A stretch of 63,198 nucleotides of DNA, taken from Thiogranum sp. (GTDB taxonomy: Bacteria; Pseudomonadota; Gammaproteobacteria; DSM-19610). The notes below the pieces were generated by a model. It did not search any database. It was not told the origin of the DNA and saw only the letters and a program-made list of their open reading frames with translations. The stretch lies in contig JASBST010000070.1 in NCBI GenBank assembly GCA_030148775.1, positions 1 to 63,198 on the forward strand. Direction: 5' to 3'. The translations under genes were made by a program, and so were the position numbers. Positions 55,082 to 63,198 of this stretch are shown one piece after another. Position 1 is the first letter of the stretch, and the number at the start of each line of letters is the position of its first letter.

Positions 55082-57697
55082 ATGACCCGTTTCAACATTA
55101 TTATCGCCGTTACCGTTGCCGCCATCACCGTAACCCTCTGGGCATATATCAACCGTCCCGAAACCGAACCGCCCTGGCCCGATGTGATCCAGGGATTTTC
55201 CTTTTCCCCCATGCAGGCCGACGACGATCCGATCCGCAATAAGCTGCCAACCCGGGCGGAGATCGAAGCCGATCTCGCCTTGCTCGCCGGCACGACTTTC
55301 GCTGTGCGCACCTATCGGATGGAGGGCGCATTCGCCGACATTCCAGCCATGGCGCGAAAATACAATATCAACGTGGCGCTCGGCGCCTGGCTGGACAAAG
55401 ACTCGAAGCAGAACGAAGCCGAGGTGCACCGTCTAATCGAATACGCGGACCGCTACCGCCGCAACGTGGTGCGCGTGCTGGTCGGCAACGAGGTGCTGTT
55501 GCGCAAGGACCTCCCGGTGGACAAGCTCATCGAATATATTCGCCGTGTACGGGCCCAGGTCGGCATGCCGGTGAGCACCGCCGAACCCTGGCACGTCTGG
55601 CTCAAACATCCGGAGCTGGTCAAGGAGGTCGACTACATCGGCGTGCACATGCTGCCCTACTGGGAAGGCGTGAACATCGACGATGCCGTGAATTTCGTCG
55701 TCGAACGGATGAACGATCTGAAGGCCAAATATCCCGACAAGCCGATCGTCATTGCCGAGGTCGGCTGGCCAAGCAACGGTCGCACGCGGCGTGGCGCGGT
55801 AGCCTCGGAGGCCAACGAAGCGGTTTTTCTGCGCCGTTTTCTGCAACGGGCAGACCAGGAAAATTATGTCTACTACGTCATGGAAGCCTTCGATCAACCC
55901 TGGAAGACCCGTATCGAAAGCGGTGTCGGGGCCTATTGGGGCGTATTCGACACCTATCGAAAACCCAAGTTTGAATTCACTAAACCGATCGTCGAGATCC
56001 CGCAGTGGCGTGAACTCGCGGCGTTGTCGGTAGTGATCGCGCTGATCGTATTCGCGCTGTTGTTGATAGACGCGAAGACGCTGACCAATCGCGGACGAAG
56101 TTTTCTCGCCGTGGTCGCCTATGCCCTGGCGACCGCAATGGTTTGGATTGTGTACAACTATACTCAGCAATATCTGTCGGTGAGCGCGGTCATCGTCGGC
56201 GTATTGATGCTGGTGGGAATGATCGGCGTCATCCTCGTGGTGCTGGTCGAAGCCCACGAATGGGCCGAAACCTTGTGGGTCAAAGAGCGTCGCCGGCAAG
56301 TGATTCCCAAACCGGTCGACGACAGTCGGCTGCCGCTGGTGTCGATTCACGTACCCGCCTACAACGAGCCACCGGAAATGCTGATCAAGACACTCGATGC
56401 GCTGGCACAATTGGATTATCCGCGTTACGAGGTGCTGGTCATCGACAACAATACCGAGGATCCATCGGTATGGGAACCGGTGGAGGCGCATTGCCGGACG
56501 CTGGGCGAACGGTTCCGCTTCTTTCACGTCGCCCCACTGAGCGGATTTAAAGCCGGCGCGCTGAATTTCGCCCTGCAGCGGACTTCGCCGGAAGCGCGCA
56601 TCATCGGCGTCATCGACAGCGACTATGTGGTGACCTGCAACTGGCTGCGCGACCTGGTACCGCAATTCGAACGCGAAAAGATAGCCGTGGTGCAGGCGCC
56701 GCAGGACTATCGCGACGTCGACGAGAACGCTTTCAAGGCGATGGCCTACGCCGAGTACCGCGGGTTCTTCTACATCGGCATGGTGACCCGTAACGAACGT
56801 AACGCCATTATCCAGCACGGAACCATGACCCTGGTGCGGCGCGAGGTTCTGCAATCGGTCGGTGGCTGGAGCGAGTGGTGCATCACCGAGGATGCGGAAC
56901 TGGGTCTGATGATTTTCAGCGAAGGCTACGAGGCGATCTATATTCCGAAGAGCTATGGCAAGGGGCTGATGCCCGACACCTTCCTGGGCTACAAGAACCA
57001 GCGCTTTCGCTGGGCCTACGGCGCGGTGCAGATCATCCGCCACCACATCGCCGACCTGCTGGGCTTCAACGGCGGCAAACTGACACCCGGGCAGCGCTAC
57101 CACTTCATCGCCGGATGGCTGCCGTGGCTCGCCGACGGCGTCAATCTGCTGTTCAATTTCGCCGCGCTGGCCTGGTCGTTGGGTATGATTTTCTATCCCC
57201 TGCAGATCGATCCGCCCTTGATCATATTCTCCGCGCTACCACTGGTGTTGTTCAGTTTCAAAATCGCCAAGGCGATATACCTCTACCGGGGGGCCCGGAT
57301 CGTAGGCACCATCAAACAGACCCTGGCCGCCTCCCTGGCCGGTCTGGCACTGTCGCACACCATCGCCCGCGCCATGTGGCAGGGCCTGTTCACCCGCAAC
57401 AAGCCGTTCATGCGAACGCCGAAAATGGAACGCGCCAGCGCCCTGTTCAAGGCCCTGGGTGTGGCGCGACAGGAACTGTTGCTGTTGCTCGCGCTTTGGG
57501 GCAGCGCCTGGGTACTGGCCCAACGCTATGAGACCGGCACGCTCGATCTGTTGTTATGGATCATCGTTCTGCTGGTACAGTCGATTCCGTATCTGGCCAG
57601 CCTAATCGTTTCGATCGTCAGCGCCTTCCCCCGCCTGGGCGCCGATCTGATCTGCGGCGGCTCCTGCGAGGACCAACGGACGCGCCCGGCGCGCTGA
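55082..57697 (+). CDS. ndvB: NdvB-like GH17-GT2 beta-glucan synthase
   Basis: The 871-residue protein fuses a GH17-like domain (residues 25-300) to a processive GT2 glycosyltransferase. GH17 glutamates are Glu137 in VGNEVLL and Glu226 in IAEVGWPSNG, ready for beta-1,3-glucanosyl transfer or ring closing. GT2 has DSD at 512-514, TED at 602-604 and QRFRW at 640-644. Helices at the start and around 310-395 and 680-850 place it in the inner membrane. This matches Pseudomonas NdvB, which makes cyclic beta-1,3-glucans linked to biofilm drug tolerance. The product here is inferred. It stands alone on its strand. Confidence 0.85.
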   Translation: MTRFNIIIAVTVAAITVTLWAYINRPETEPPWPDVIQGFSFSPMQADDDPIRNKLPTRAEIEADLALLAGTTFAVRTYRMEGAFADIPAMARKYNINVALGAWLDKDSKQNEAEVHRLIEYADRYRRNVVRVLVGNEVLLRKDLPVDKLIEYIRRVRAQVGMPVSTAEPWHVWLKHPELVKEVDYIGVHMLPYWEGVNIDDAVNFVVERMNDLKAKYPDKPIVIAEVGWPSNGRTRRGAVASEANEAVFLRRFLQRADQENYVYYVMEAFDQPWKTRIESGVGAYWGVFDTYRKPKFEFTKPIVEIPQWRELAALSVVIALIVFALLLIDAKTLTNRGRSFLAVVAYALATAMVWIVYNYTQQYLSVSAVIVGVLMLVGMIGVILVVLVEAHEWAETLWVKERRRQVIPKPVDDSRLPLVSIHVPAYNEPPEMLIKTLDALAQLDYPRYEVLVIDNNTEDPSVWEPVEAHCRTLGERFRFFHVAPLSGFKAGALNFALQRTSPEARIIGVIDSDYVVTCNWLRDLVPQFEREKIAVVQAPQDYRDVDENAFKAMAYAEYRGFFYIGMVTRNERNAIIQHGTMTLVRREVLQSVGGWSEWCITEDAELGLMIFSEGYEAIYIPKSYGKGLMPDTFLGYKNQRFRWAYGAVQIIRHHIADLLGFNGGKLTPGQRYHFIAGWLPWLADGVNLLFNFAALAWSLGMIFYPLQIDPPLIIFSALPLVLFSFKIAKAIYLYRGARIVGTIKQTLAASLAGLALSHTIARAMWQGLFTRNKPFMRTPKMERASALFKALGVARQELLLLLALWGSAWVLAQRYETGTLDLLLWIIVLLVQSIPYLASLIVSIVSAFPRLGADLICGGSCEDQRTRPAR

Positions 57698-57728
57698 AAA
57701 CCGGCGGCCGGCCCTCGCGCTCCGATCA

Positions 57729-59306
57729 CTAGGCGAACGTGACCACGAGTGCGGCCGTGAGCGCCAACAACAATGTCGCCTGCAGGCGAAAGTCCGCGTA
57801 CCAAGCCCCGCGGCCGGGTCGCCCGGCCGCGGGTTCTTTACCGGTCCACATCAAAGCGTCGATATCCTCACGCCGGTCGGCGGCGCGGCTTCCAATCACC
57901 AACAACAGCAGACTGAACACAAACAGGATCGCCGGCACATAAAGAAAATGGATAGTCAGCCAACCGGCGACGGCATTGAAATAGAACAACAGCGCGCCGG
58001 CCACCAATCCGCCCAGCAATGCCAGGACCGCGCCGTTTGCCGAGGCGCCATGCCAGAACACCCCGGCCAGCAACACCGCCACGACCGGACTCACACTATA
58101 GGCCAACACCTGCTGCAGATAATTGAACAGGGAACTGAATTGGGAGATCTGCGGCGCCCAGAGCATGGCCAGCAGCATGAACAGCAGCGTCACGCCGCGG
58201 CCGATCCACATCAGAGCGTGACGGCTGAGGTGCGGCGCCCGGGTATGGACAAAATCCATCGTGACCAGCGTAGAGGCTGAATTGAGGGTGGAGTCGATAC
58301 TCGACATCAGCGCGGCCAGCAAACCGACGAACACCAACCCTAACAGTCCCGGCGGCAAAAGATCGAACATCATCACGGGAAACACCAGATCCTGGTCGGG
58401 CAGATCCGGGTAGAGCACGCGCGCCATCAGCCCGGGCATCACCATGACGAAGAGTACGGAAAGCTTCAACAGCCCCGCGAACAGGGCGCCACGGCGCCCC
58501 TGCTCCAGGCTGGCGGCACTGAGCAGACGCTGCACCATGAACTGATTCATACCCCAGAAGTAGAAACCGATCAGCAGCACGCCGGTGAACAGTCCCGGCC
58601 AGGGTAGATGCGGATCGTCCGCCGGCAAAATCAGCGACAGCTGTTGTGGCGAGGTGACGGCGAGAATGGACTGCCAACCGTCGATCCGTTCCCACGCGAT
58701 CCAGGCGATCACACAGGCGCCGATTCCCAGCAGCAGCGCCTGCAGCGCATCGGTAACCATCACCGCCGCCAGCCCGCCGGCGGCGGTATAAAGCCCGGCG
58801 ACCAGGGTCAGCGCGGCGATGATCTGCCATAACGGCATGTCGGGGAAAATCAGTTGCACCACCAAACCACCGGCATACAGACTGCCGGCGGTGTCCACAA
58901 CGATATTCAGAAACAACGTCAGCGCGGAAAAATAATAACGCACCCGACGGTCAAAACGACGCTCGAGAAATTCGGGAATGGTATAGACGAGGGCGCGCAG
59001 ATAGGCCGGCAGGATGAACACGGCAATGAACACCAACACCAGCGCCGCCATCCACTCGTAGTTGAACACGGCGATGCCTTCGCCATAGGCGTTGCCCGAC
59101 AGGCCGATCAGCGTGGTGCTGGAGATATTGGACGCAAACAGCGAAACCCCAATCAACGGCCAGCCCATGCGCCGGCCGGCGAGAAAATATTGTTCCGCAT
59201 CGTGTTCCCGCCGGGCAAAGTACAAACCGATGGCCAATACCACCGCCGCATACAGCGCGATCGTGAAATAGTCTGCCGGGCTGAGCGTAAACCTTGGCAA
59301 TGTCAT
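57729..59306 (-). CDS. Sodium/solute symporter (SSS family)
   Basis: The 525-residue protein has about 13-14 membrane helices. FASNISSTTLIGLSGNAYGEGIAVFNYEW, GLYTAAGGLAAVMVTDALQ and LLAALMSSIDSTLNSASTLVTMDF are SSS/SLC5 signatures, the last carrying sodium-site serines. Near relatives resemble SGLT-type sugar or inositol symporters; the substrate is unknown. I chose the ATG at 59306, which overlaps the upstream lipoprotein stop in ATGA. A longer frame upstream has no family likeness. It converges on ndvB. Confidence 0.92.
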   Translation of the reverse strand: MTLPRFTLSPADYFTIALYAAVVLAIGLYFARREHDAEQYFLAGRRMGWPLIGVSLFASNISSTTLIGLSGNAYGEGIAVFNYEWMAALVLVFIAVFILPAYLRALVYTIPEFLERRFDRRVRYYFSALTLFLNIVVDTAGSLYAGGLVVQLIFPDMPLWQIIAALTLVAGLYTAAGGLAAVMVTDALQALLLGIGACVIAWIAWERIDGWQSILAVTSPQQLSLILPADDPHLPWPGLFTGVLLIGFYFWGMNQFMVQRLLSAASLEQGRRGALFAGLLKLSVLFVMVMPGLMARVLYPDLPDQDLVFPVMMFDLLPPGLLGLVFVGLLAALMSSIDSTLNSASTLVTMDFVHTRAPHLSRHALMWIGRGVTLLFMLLAMLWAPQISQFSSLFNYLQQVLAYSVSPVVAVLLAGVFWHGASANGAVLALLGGLVAGALLFYFNAVAGWLTIHFLYVPAILFVFSLLLLVIGSRAADRREDIDALMWTGKEPAAGRPGRGAWYADFRLQATLLLALTAALVVTFA

Positions 59307-59644
59307 CGTGCCGACCCACCGGTCGCGGGACATCGATACACGGCAAAGGACTGACTGCCACGATTTATTTTGTCGATTGCGACAATCGCATTGCCCCCCA
59401 GCTGCACGGCGCTGCGGCGCGCCAGCGCCGTAAGCTCGCGCTGGAGTCCGCCCTCGACCTGCTCCAATACATGCAGTCGGTCCTGCACCGAGACCTGCGT
59501 CGACCCCGCTTTCGTGCAATCGGTCACCTGCGCGGCGCTCAACAGCCGCACACCCGCCGCCTTTTGTTCGGCGGACATACCGGCGCAACCGGCCAATACC
59601 GCGGAAAACACCAGGGAAGCGATGATTCTTAACCAGTTTTCCAT
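59303..59644 (-). CDS. DUF4156-like lipoprotein
   Basis: The 113-residue protein has a signal sequence with a good lipobox (AVLAGC). The mature part, with LLSAAQVTDCTKAGSTQVSVQDR, AVQLGGNAIVAIDKINRGSQSFAVYRC, matches DUF4156 small lipoproteins. Two cysteines (TDC and YRC) should form a disulfide. It overlaps the symporter gene by four bases; a link between them is possible but unusual for this family. Confidence 0.85.
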   Translation of the reverse strand: MENWLRIIASLVFSAVLAGCAGMSAEQKAAGVRLLSAAQVTDCTKAGSTQVSVQDRLHVLEQVEGGLQRELTALARRSAVQLGGNAIVAIDKINRGSQSFAVYRCPATGGSAR

Positions 59645-59775
59645 GATCTTCAGGCTCACTTTGCGGCCCGTCATCGGCGCTGGCGCCGGCCGCCCGGGAT
59701 TTCGCCGCCGTTGTCACCCTTTCGGCGGCTGCGGCGTTAAGACCTATACTGTAAAACAGGAACAGGAGAAGCTCT

Positions 59776-60237
59776 ATGACGCCGCGTACCGCCCGAATCG
59801 GATCCCAGGTCCTGGCCGCCGCGCTGCTTAGCGCCGGAAGTATTCAAACCGGCTGGGCAGACCGCTATTCGCGCCACCACAAGCCGGGGCACGGCTACCA
59901 CCATTATCCTCACGCTCCCAGACACTATCGCCTACGTGACAGCGACGACAGTGAGAAACTGGTCTACGGCCTGTTGGTGGGCGGTCTATTCGGTTACGTC
60001 ATCGCCAATTCGCGAAATAGCGAAAGCTATCCACCGCCCGCCAGCTATCGACGCCCCGCCTACCCGCCGGTGCAAGGTCGCTACGGCCCCGTTCCGCCCC
60101 TGGAAAGCTGCCTGCAGGAACGGGAGTACCAGATGACGGTCATCGTCGGCGGCAAGGAGGCGCAGGCCTATGGTACCGCCTGTCTGCAGCCCGACGGTTC
60201 CTGGTATCGCGGACCGGCCCAGGTCGTGGCGCGCTGA
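59776..60237 (+). CDS. Exported His/Tyr-rich protein of unknown function
   Basis: The 153-residue protein has a signal peptide (cleavage after GWA, about residue 28), a histidine/tyrosine/proline-rich segment (RHHKPGHGYHHYPHAPRHY) that could bind metals, a short glycine-rich helix GLLVGGLFGYVIANSR, and a C-terminal domain with one cysteine pair (ESCLQERE and GTACLQPDGSWY). The last part resembles envelope proteins with DGSW-type repeats. An AACAGGAGAAG ribosome site precedes it. Function unknown. Confidence 0.75.
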   Translation: MTPRTARIGSQVLAAALLSAGSIQTGWADRYSRHHKPGHGYHHYPHAPRHYRLRDSDDSEKLVYGLLVGGLFGYVIANSRNSESYPPPASYRRPAYPPVQGRYGPVPPLESCLQEREYQMTVIVGGKEAQAYGTACLQPDGSWYRGPAQVVAR

Positions 60238-60283
60238 AACCGTCCCGGCAGGTGTCGCTGTCGTTGCGCAAACCCGTCGGCAG

Positions 60284-61156
60284 ATGCCGCTTCCGGCGGT
60301 TCAGCCACTGATATTGGCCGATGGCCGACGGCTCGGCTACGCCCGCTATGGCGCCGCCGACGGTCGCCCGGTGTTTTACCTCCACGGTCTGCCCGGTTCC
60401 CGCTTCGAGTGTCGCTTGATCGACCGTGCCGCGCAGACGGCCGGCGTATGCGTGATCGCACCCGAGCGCCCCGGCTATGGCCAGAGCTCACCACGCCCGG
60501 CCGACGGGTTGCTCAACGATGCCCGCGACATCCGCGCCCTGGCCGACGCGCTGCACATCGACTGTTTCGCCGTGATCGGTGTTTCCGGCGGCGCCCCCAG
60601 CGCGCTGGCATGTGCCCACGCCATGCCGGATCGCGTGCTGAAGATCAGCCTGGTTGCGGGGCTGGGCCCATTGTATGTCGCCGAGCTGCGCGCGGACCTG
60701 CGGCGCACCCTGCGGCTGCTGGTACGACTGGCCAGCGCCCGTCCGCGACTGTTCAGCCTGGCGTTCGGTCGGCCAGTGGCGATGCTGGGGCGACACTGGC
60801 CGGGCCTGCTGATACGGCTGATGGCGATGCTCAACGGCGCCCCTGACCGGCGTACCCTGTTGCAACCTTCTACGGTGAGGCATTTCGCGCCGAGCCTGCG
60901 CGCCTGCTTCGCGCAGGGCGATCGGGGTGGGCTGAGAGACCTGCGTCAATATCGCCGCCGGTGGGATTTCGAGCTAGGCGCCATCGCTCAGCCCGTGCAG
61001 CTGTGGCACGGCCTGCGCGATCGGGTGGTGCCGCCGAGCCATAGTCGCTATCTGCATGCCCGATTGCCCGCCTCGACGCTGGAACTCGTCGCCGACGCCG
61101 GTCATTTTTCGCTACCGATCGAGCATCAGCAAGAAATACTCACCGCCCTTCGATAA
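60284..61156 (+). CDS. Alpha/beta hydrolase
   Basis: The 290-residue protein has the alpha/beta-hydrolase fold: oxyanion stretch YLHGLPGS, nucleophile Ser101 in GVSGGAPSA, Asp246 in LRDRVVP and His274 in DAGHFSLP. The substrate is unknown. The ATG at 60284 gives MPLPAVQPLILADGRRLGY; the frame extends further upstream into the preceding gene without a family-like sequence. It follows the exported-protein gene by 46 bases and converges on the rhodanese gene. Confidence 0.88.
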   Translation: MPLPAVQPLILADGRRLGYARYGAADGRPVFYLHGLPGSRFECRLIDRAAQTAGVCVIAPERPGYGQSSPRPADGLLNDARDIRALADALHIDCFAVIGVSGGAPSALACAHAMPDRVLKISLVAGLGPLYVAELRADLRRTLRLLVRLASARPRLFSLAFGRPVAMLGRHWPGLLIRLMAMLNGAPDRRTLLQPSTVRHFAPSLRACFAQGDRGGLRDLRQYRRRWDFELGAIAQPVQLWHGLRDRVVPPSHSRYLHARLPASTLELVADAGHFSLPIEHQQEILTALR

Positions 61157-61167
61157 CACCGGGCCGG

Positions 61168-61581
61168 TTATTTCGCTCCGGCGTCGCCGGTCACCGGCAG
61201 GTTTTCCCGGGTCCAGCGATCGAAACCGCCATCGAGGCTGCTGACCCGGCCGAAACCCATTTGTTGCAGCGTATCGGCTGCCATCGCTGAACGACCGCCC
61301 GAGGCGCAGTACGTCACCACCTGCCGGTCGCGGGCCGCGGCAAGTTCCGGTACGTGCCCTGGAAAAGCGGGATCGGCCGCCGCCTCCAGCACACCGCGGG
61401 GTACCAACAACGATTTTTCGATATGCGCCTGCTGATGTTCGTTGGGTTCACGCACATCGACCAGCAGCAGATCGCTGTTCTCGGCGAGCAGACGCTGCAA
61501 ATCCTGTGGACTCACTTCCCGGATGCGGGATTTGGCGGTCTTGACAAAATCCATTAACGACAGGGGGGTTGGGTTAGACAT
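61168..61581 (-). CDS. Rhodanese-domain sulfurtransferase
   Basis: The 137-residue protein is a single rhodanese domain with the active Cys92 in TYCASGGRS. It has no signal peptide, so it should act in the cytoplasm, carrying persulfide sulfur. The DVREPNEHQQAHIEKSLLVPRGVLE stretch is typical. GGAGGTAGC before the ATG is a strong ribosome site. Confidence 0.92.
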   Translation of the reverse strand: MSNPTPLSLMDFVKTAKSRIREVSPQDLQRLLAENSDLLLVDVREPNEHQQAHIEKSLLVPRGVLEAAADPAFPGHVPELAAARDRQVVTYCASGGRSAMAADTLQQMGFGRVSSLDGGFDRWTRENLPVTGDAGAK

Positions 61582-61701
61582 GAAAGCTACCTCCGGGAAT
61601 TGATTGGCGCGCAGAAAACGGCCGCTGATTTTACCGCAGCGACCCGCGGTGGCAAGCCGGATCCGGTATGATAATGGCGTGTCTTCGATTCCTACAGCCG
61701 C

Positions 61702-62727
61702 ATGACTTCGCGCCCGGATTCAAAAACCGAAGCCGAGACCCTGCGTTCACCGGCGCTGTATCTCGGCCGCGTCGTCGTTCCCACCCGCGCCGACGACCGC
61801 GGCGCCCTGCTCAGCGGCACCCGGCTTAAAGGCGCGGCCTTTCCGGCGCTGCACTGGTTGATCCGGCACACACCGCGCCCGGTCGCGCTGCTGCCCGCGC
61901 GCCTGGTCACGGTGCTGCTGCGCTTGCGCTACTTTTTGCCGGGCTACCGCCTGCGTGCCGCGTGCCTGGCCATCTCCCATCTGCGTGGACACGGCGACGC
62001 CCGCCGGATACACCGCCGCTTCCTGGGAAACGCACTGGATGTTATCGCCAACTTTGTCTGCCTCTACCAACAAGGTCGAGCCTCGGTACTGCCCCGGATC
62101 TATATCGCCGACGAGGACGTGGAACGCGTGCGGCGGCTGACGGGGCAGCACGGCGGAGTGATTCTGGCGGTACCGCACAATGTGGCGAGCGCCTTCTCCG
62201 CGCTGCGCATAGGGCACTGTTTCGATATGTTACTGGTGGCAAAAAATCCGCGCACCGCCGCGCGCACGCGCATCGCGCTGGACTTCTATGAACGCATGCA
62301 CCTCAGCGTACTGATGGTGCGCGGCGGCAATCCCTTCGAGCTGTCGCGCACATTGTTCTCGGTCCTGCGCAAGGGCAAGCTGGTTGCGGCCACGCTCGAC
62401 AACCAGGATCGCTCCGCCAACGCGGTGCAGGTGCGCATGTTCGGTCAGACAGTCGGCCTGCCGGGATGGGCGGCACGTATCGCCGCGCGCAGGCAAGTGC
62501 CGGTGGTCCCGGCCTGGTTTCATTCCACCGGCCGCGATATCCGTGTGCTAATCGGCCGACCGATCCTCAGCGATGATGTCGCACGCATCGTTCAGCATTA
62601 CGCGGACTTCTTTCAACAACATATTCTGGAAGACCCGGAAAGCTGGGCCTATCTCGCCGACAAACACTGGCAGGCGCTGCTCGCCCGGGCTTGCGAGTCG
62701 GCACAAGTTCAGGCGTCCTCTTCGTGA
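61702..62727 (+). CDS. LpxL/HtrB-like acyltransferase lacking the catalytic acid
   Basis: The 341-residue protein resembles the lysophospholipid/lipid A acyltransferases. The block GVILAVPHNVASAFSALRIG has the catalytic histidine (His159), but the acidic residue expected five positions later (HX4D/E) is Ala164. Later elements are in place: KNPRTAARTRIALDFYERM, VRGGNPFELSRTL, GKLVAATLDNQDRS and PVVPAWFHSTG. There is only weak hydrophobicity at the N-terminus. It may be an altered or inactive acyltransferase, or use another acid. Substrate unknown. Confidence 0.8.
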   Translation: MTSRPDSKTEAETLRSPALYLGRVVVPTRADDRGALLSGTRLKGAAFPALHWLIRHTPRPVALLPARLVTVLLRLRYFLPGYRLRAACLAISHLRGHGDARRIHRRFLGNALDVIANFVCLYQQGRASVLPRIYIADEDVERVRRLTGQHGGVILAVPHNVASAFSALRIGHCFDMLLVAKNPRTAARTRIALDFYERMHLSVLMVRGGNPFELSRTLFSVLRKGKLVAATLDNQDRSANAVQVRMFGQTVGLPGWAARIAARRQVPVVPAWFHSTGRDIRVLIGRPILSDDVARIVQHYADFFQQHILEDPESWAYLADKHWQALLARACESAQVQASSS

Positions 62728-63198
62728 ACGATCCGTAGACAACTGTCCCGCGCGGCATCGAATGTCAACCGCGGTGCCGGCGCCAGCTTCCCTCGCCAAG
62801 CATCGCCTCGTTGGCGAACCCGTGACCGGAACGCCGCGGCGCGCCCGCGCTTCCAGGCATCACACCGGCGTCGACCCGCCGTCTCAGTCCCGCTGTTCCC
62901 GACCTTGCCTCACGCTGGGTTGTAACGTCCGGATTCTGTGTATTTCTCGCCAGACGTCAGCCGTGCCGATCGGCGGTCGTCGGCTATGACAGTTTGTCCC
63001 GTGACAAAATTTTCATGCTCCGCTTTCCAACTCCGGATAAAATAACCGGGTCCAAATGACTCAAGCCGAACCGGCTCGGAAGCCCGCCATCGACTGCAGC
63101 TCGACAAATCCTCGATCTAATATTAAGTAATATTTGTATATAATTGATATACATAAATATTAGCATGTTTGCTTTGTGTCTGACAAAGGGGTCGAGGC
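62728..63198. other. Non-coding right end with AT-rich palindromes
   Basis: No coding frame is convincing in these 471 bases. AATATTA-AG-TAATATT (63119-63134), GTATAT-AATTG-ATATAC (63136-63152) and two TTTGT/ACAAA inverted repeats (62993-63008 and 63173-63187) lie here. The last 80 bases are far more AT-rich than the rest of the window and probably form the control region of a gene beyond the edge. Confidence 0.6.

Overview
The window is about 63 kb of chromosomal housekeeping DNA from a gammaproteobacterium. It is moderately GC-rich, apart from a few AT-rich promoter regions. The evidence for the group is the order plsX-fabH-fabD-fabG-acpP behind yceD-rpmF, the clusters lolA-rarA-ftsK, aat-bpt-infA-clpA-clpS and nudJ-mnmA-hflD, and the SulP, NdvB-like and GGDEF/EAL proteins. 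A two-subunit pyruvate carboxylase and many c-di-GMP and membrane-sensor genes would fit a free-living, possibly sulfur-oxidising Chromatiales-like lineage, but the sequence does not fix the genus. I saw no rRNA, tRNA, CRISPR array, insertion sequence, prophage or plasmid function.

Layout. 1-4.8 kb: fatty-acid and phospholipid operon, read leftward, with rpmF. 4.8-8.2 kb: divergent pycA-pycB. 8.2-14.5 kb: serS, a fluoride-channel pair (DUF190 protein and CrcB), rarA, lolA and ftsK, all leftward. 14.8-22.1 kb: trxB, a PilZ protein, and a complete N-degron set (FemAB-like protein, Aat, Bpt, then ClpA and ClpS), with infA and a cold-shock gene. 22.6-31.6 kb: icd, an unknown secreted protein, nudJ-mnmA-hflD, acnA and purB. 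31.6-44.6 kb: a GGDEF-EAL protein, a DUF7931-type protein with a mini-secretin, QmcA/NfeD, folE, an amidase, a TlpA thioredoxin, a lipoprotein, metH, a YchJ protein and ndk. 44.8-54.9 kb: a histidine kinase and a second GGDEF-EAL protein that seem to share the same membrane input domain, then SulP, a J-domain protein, a solo Cache-like protein, a YadGH-type ABC exporter, DUF502 and two unknown small proteins. 55-62.7 kb: an NdvB-like GH17-GT2 glucan synthase, a sodium/solute symporter with a lipoprotein, an alpha/beta hydrolase, a rhodanese and an LpxL-like acyltransferase. The right end is AT-rich, non-coding and full of palindromes.

The most striking observations are single in-frame stop codons in two normally intact core genes. 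Codon 38 of infA is TGA where IF-1 has an invariant glycine. Codon 159 of icd is TAA where a conserved glutamate is expected. Both fit one G-to-T change on the coding strand. A PilZ gene that has ATT at the natural start position fits the same change. This could be an assembly or DNA-damage artefact, real mutation, or readthrough; the sequence alone cannot decide. Other points of interest are the shared sensor domain, the clustered N-degron enzymes with an extra FemAB-like transferase, an acyltransferase without its catalytic acid, and several palindromic candidate operators.
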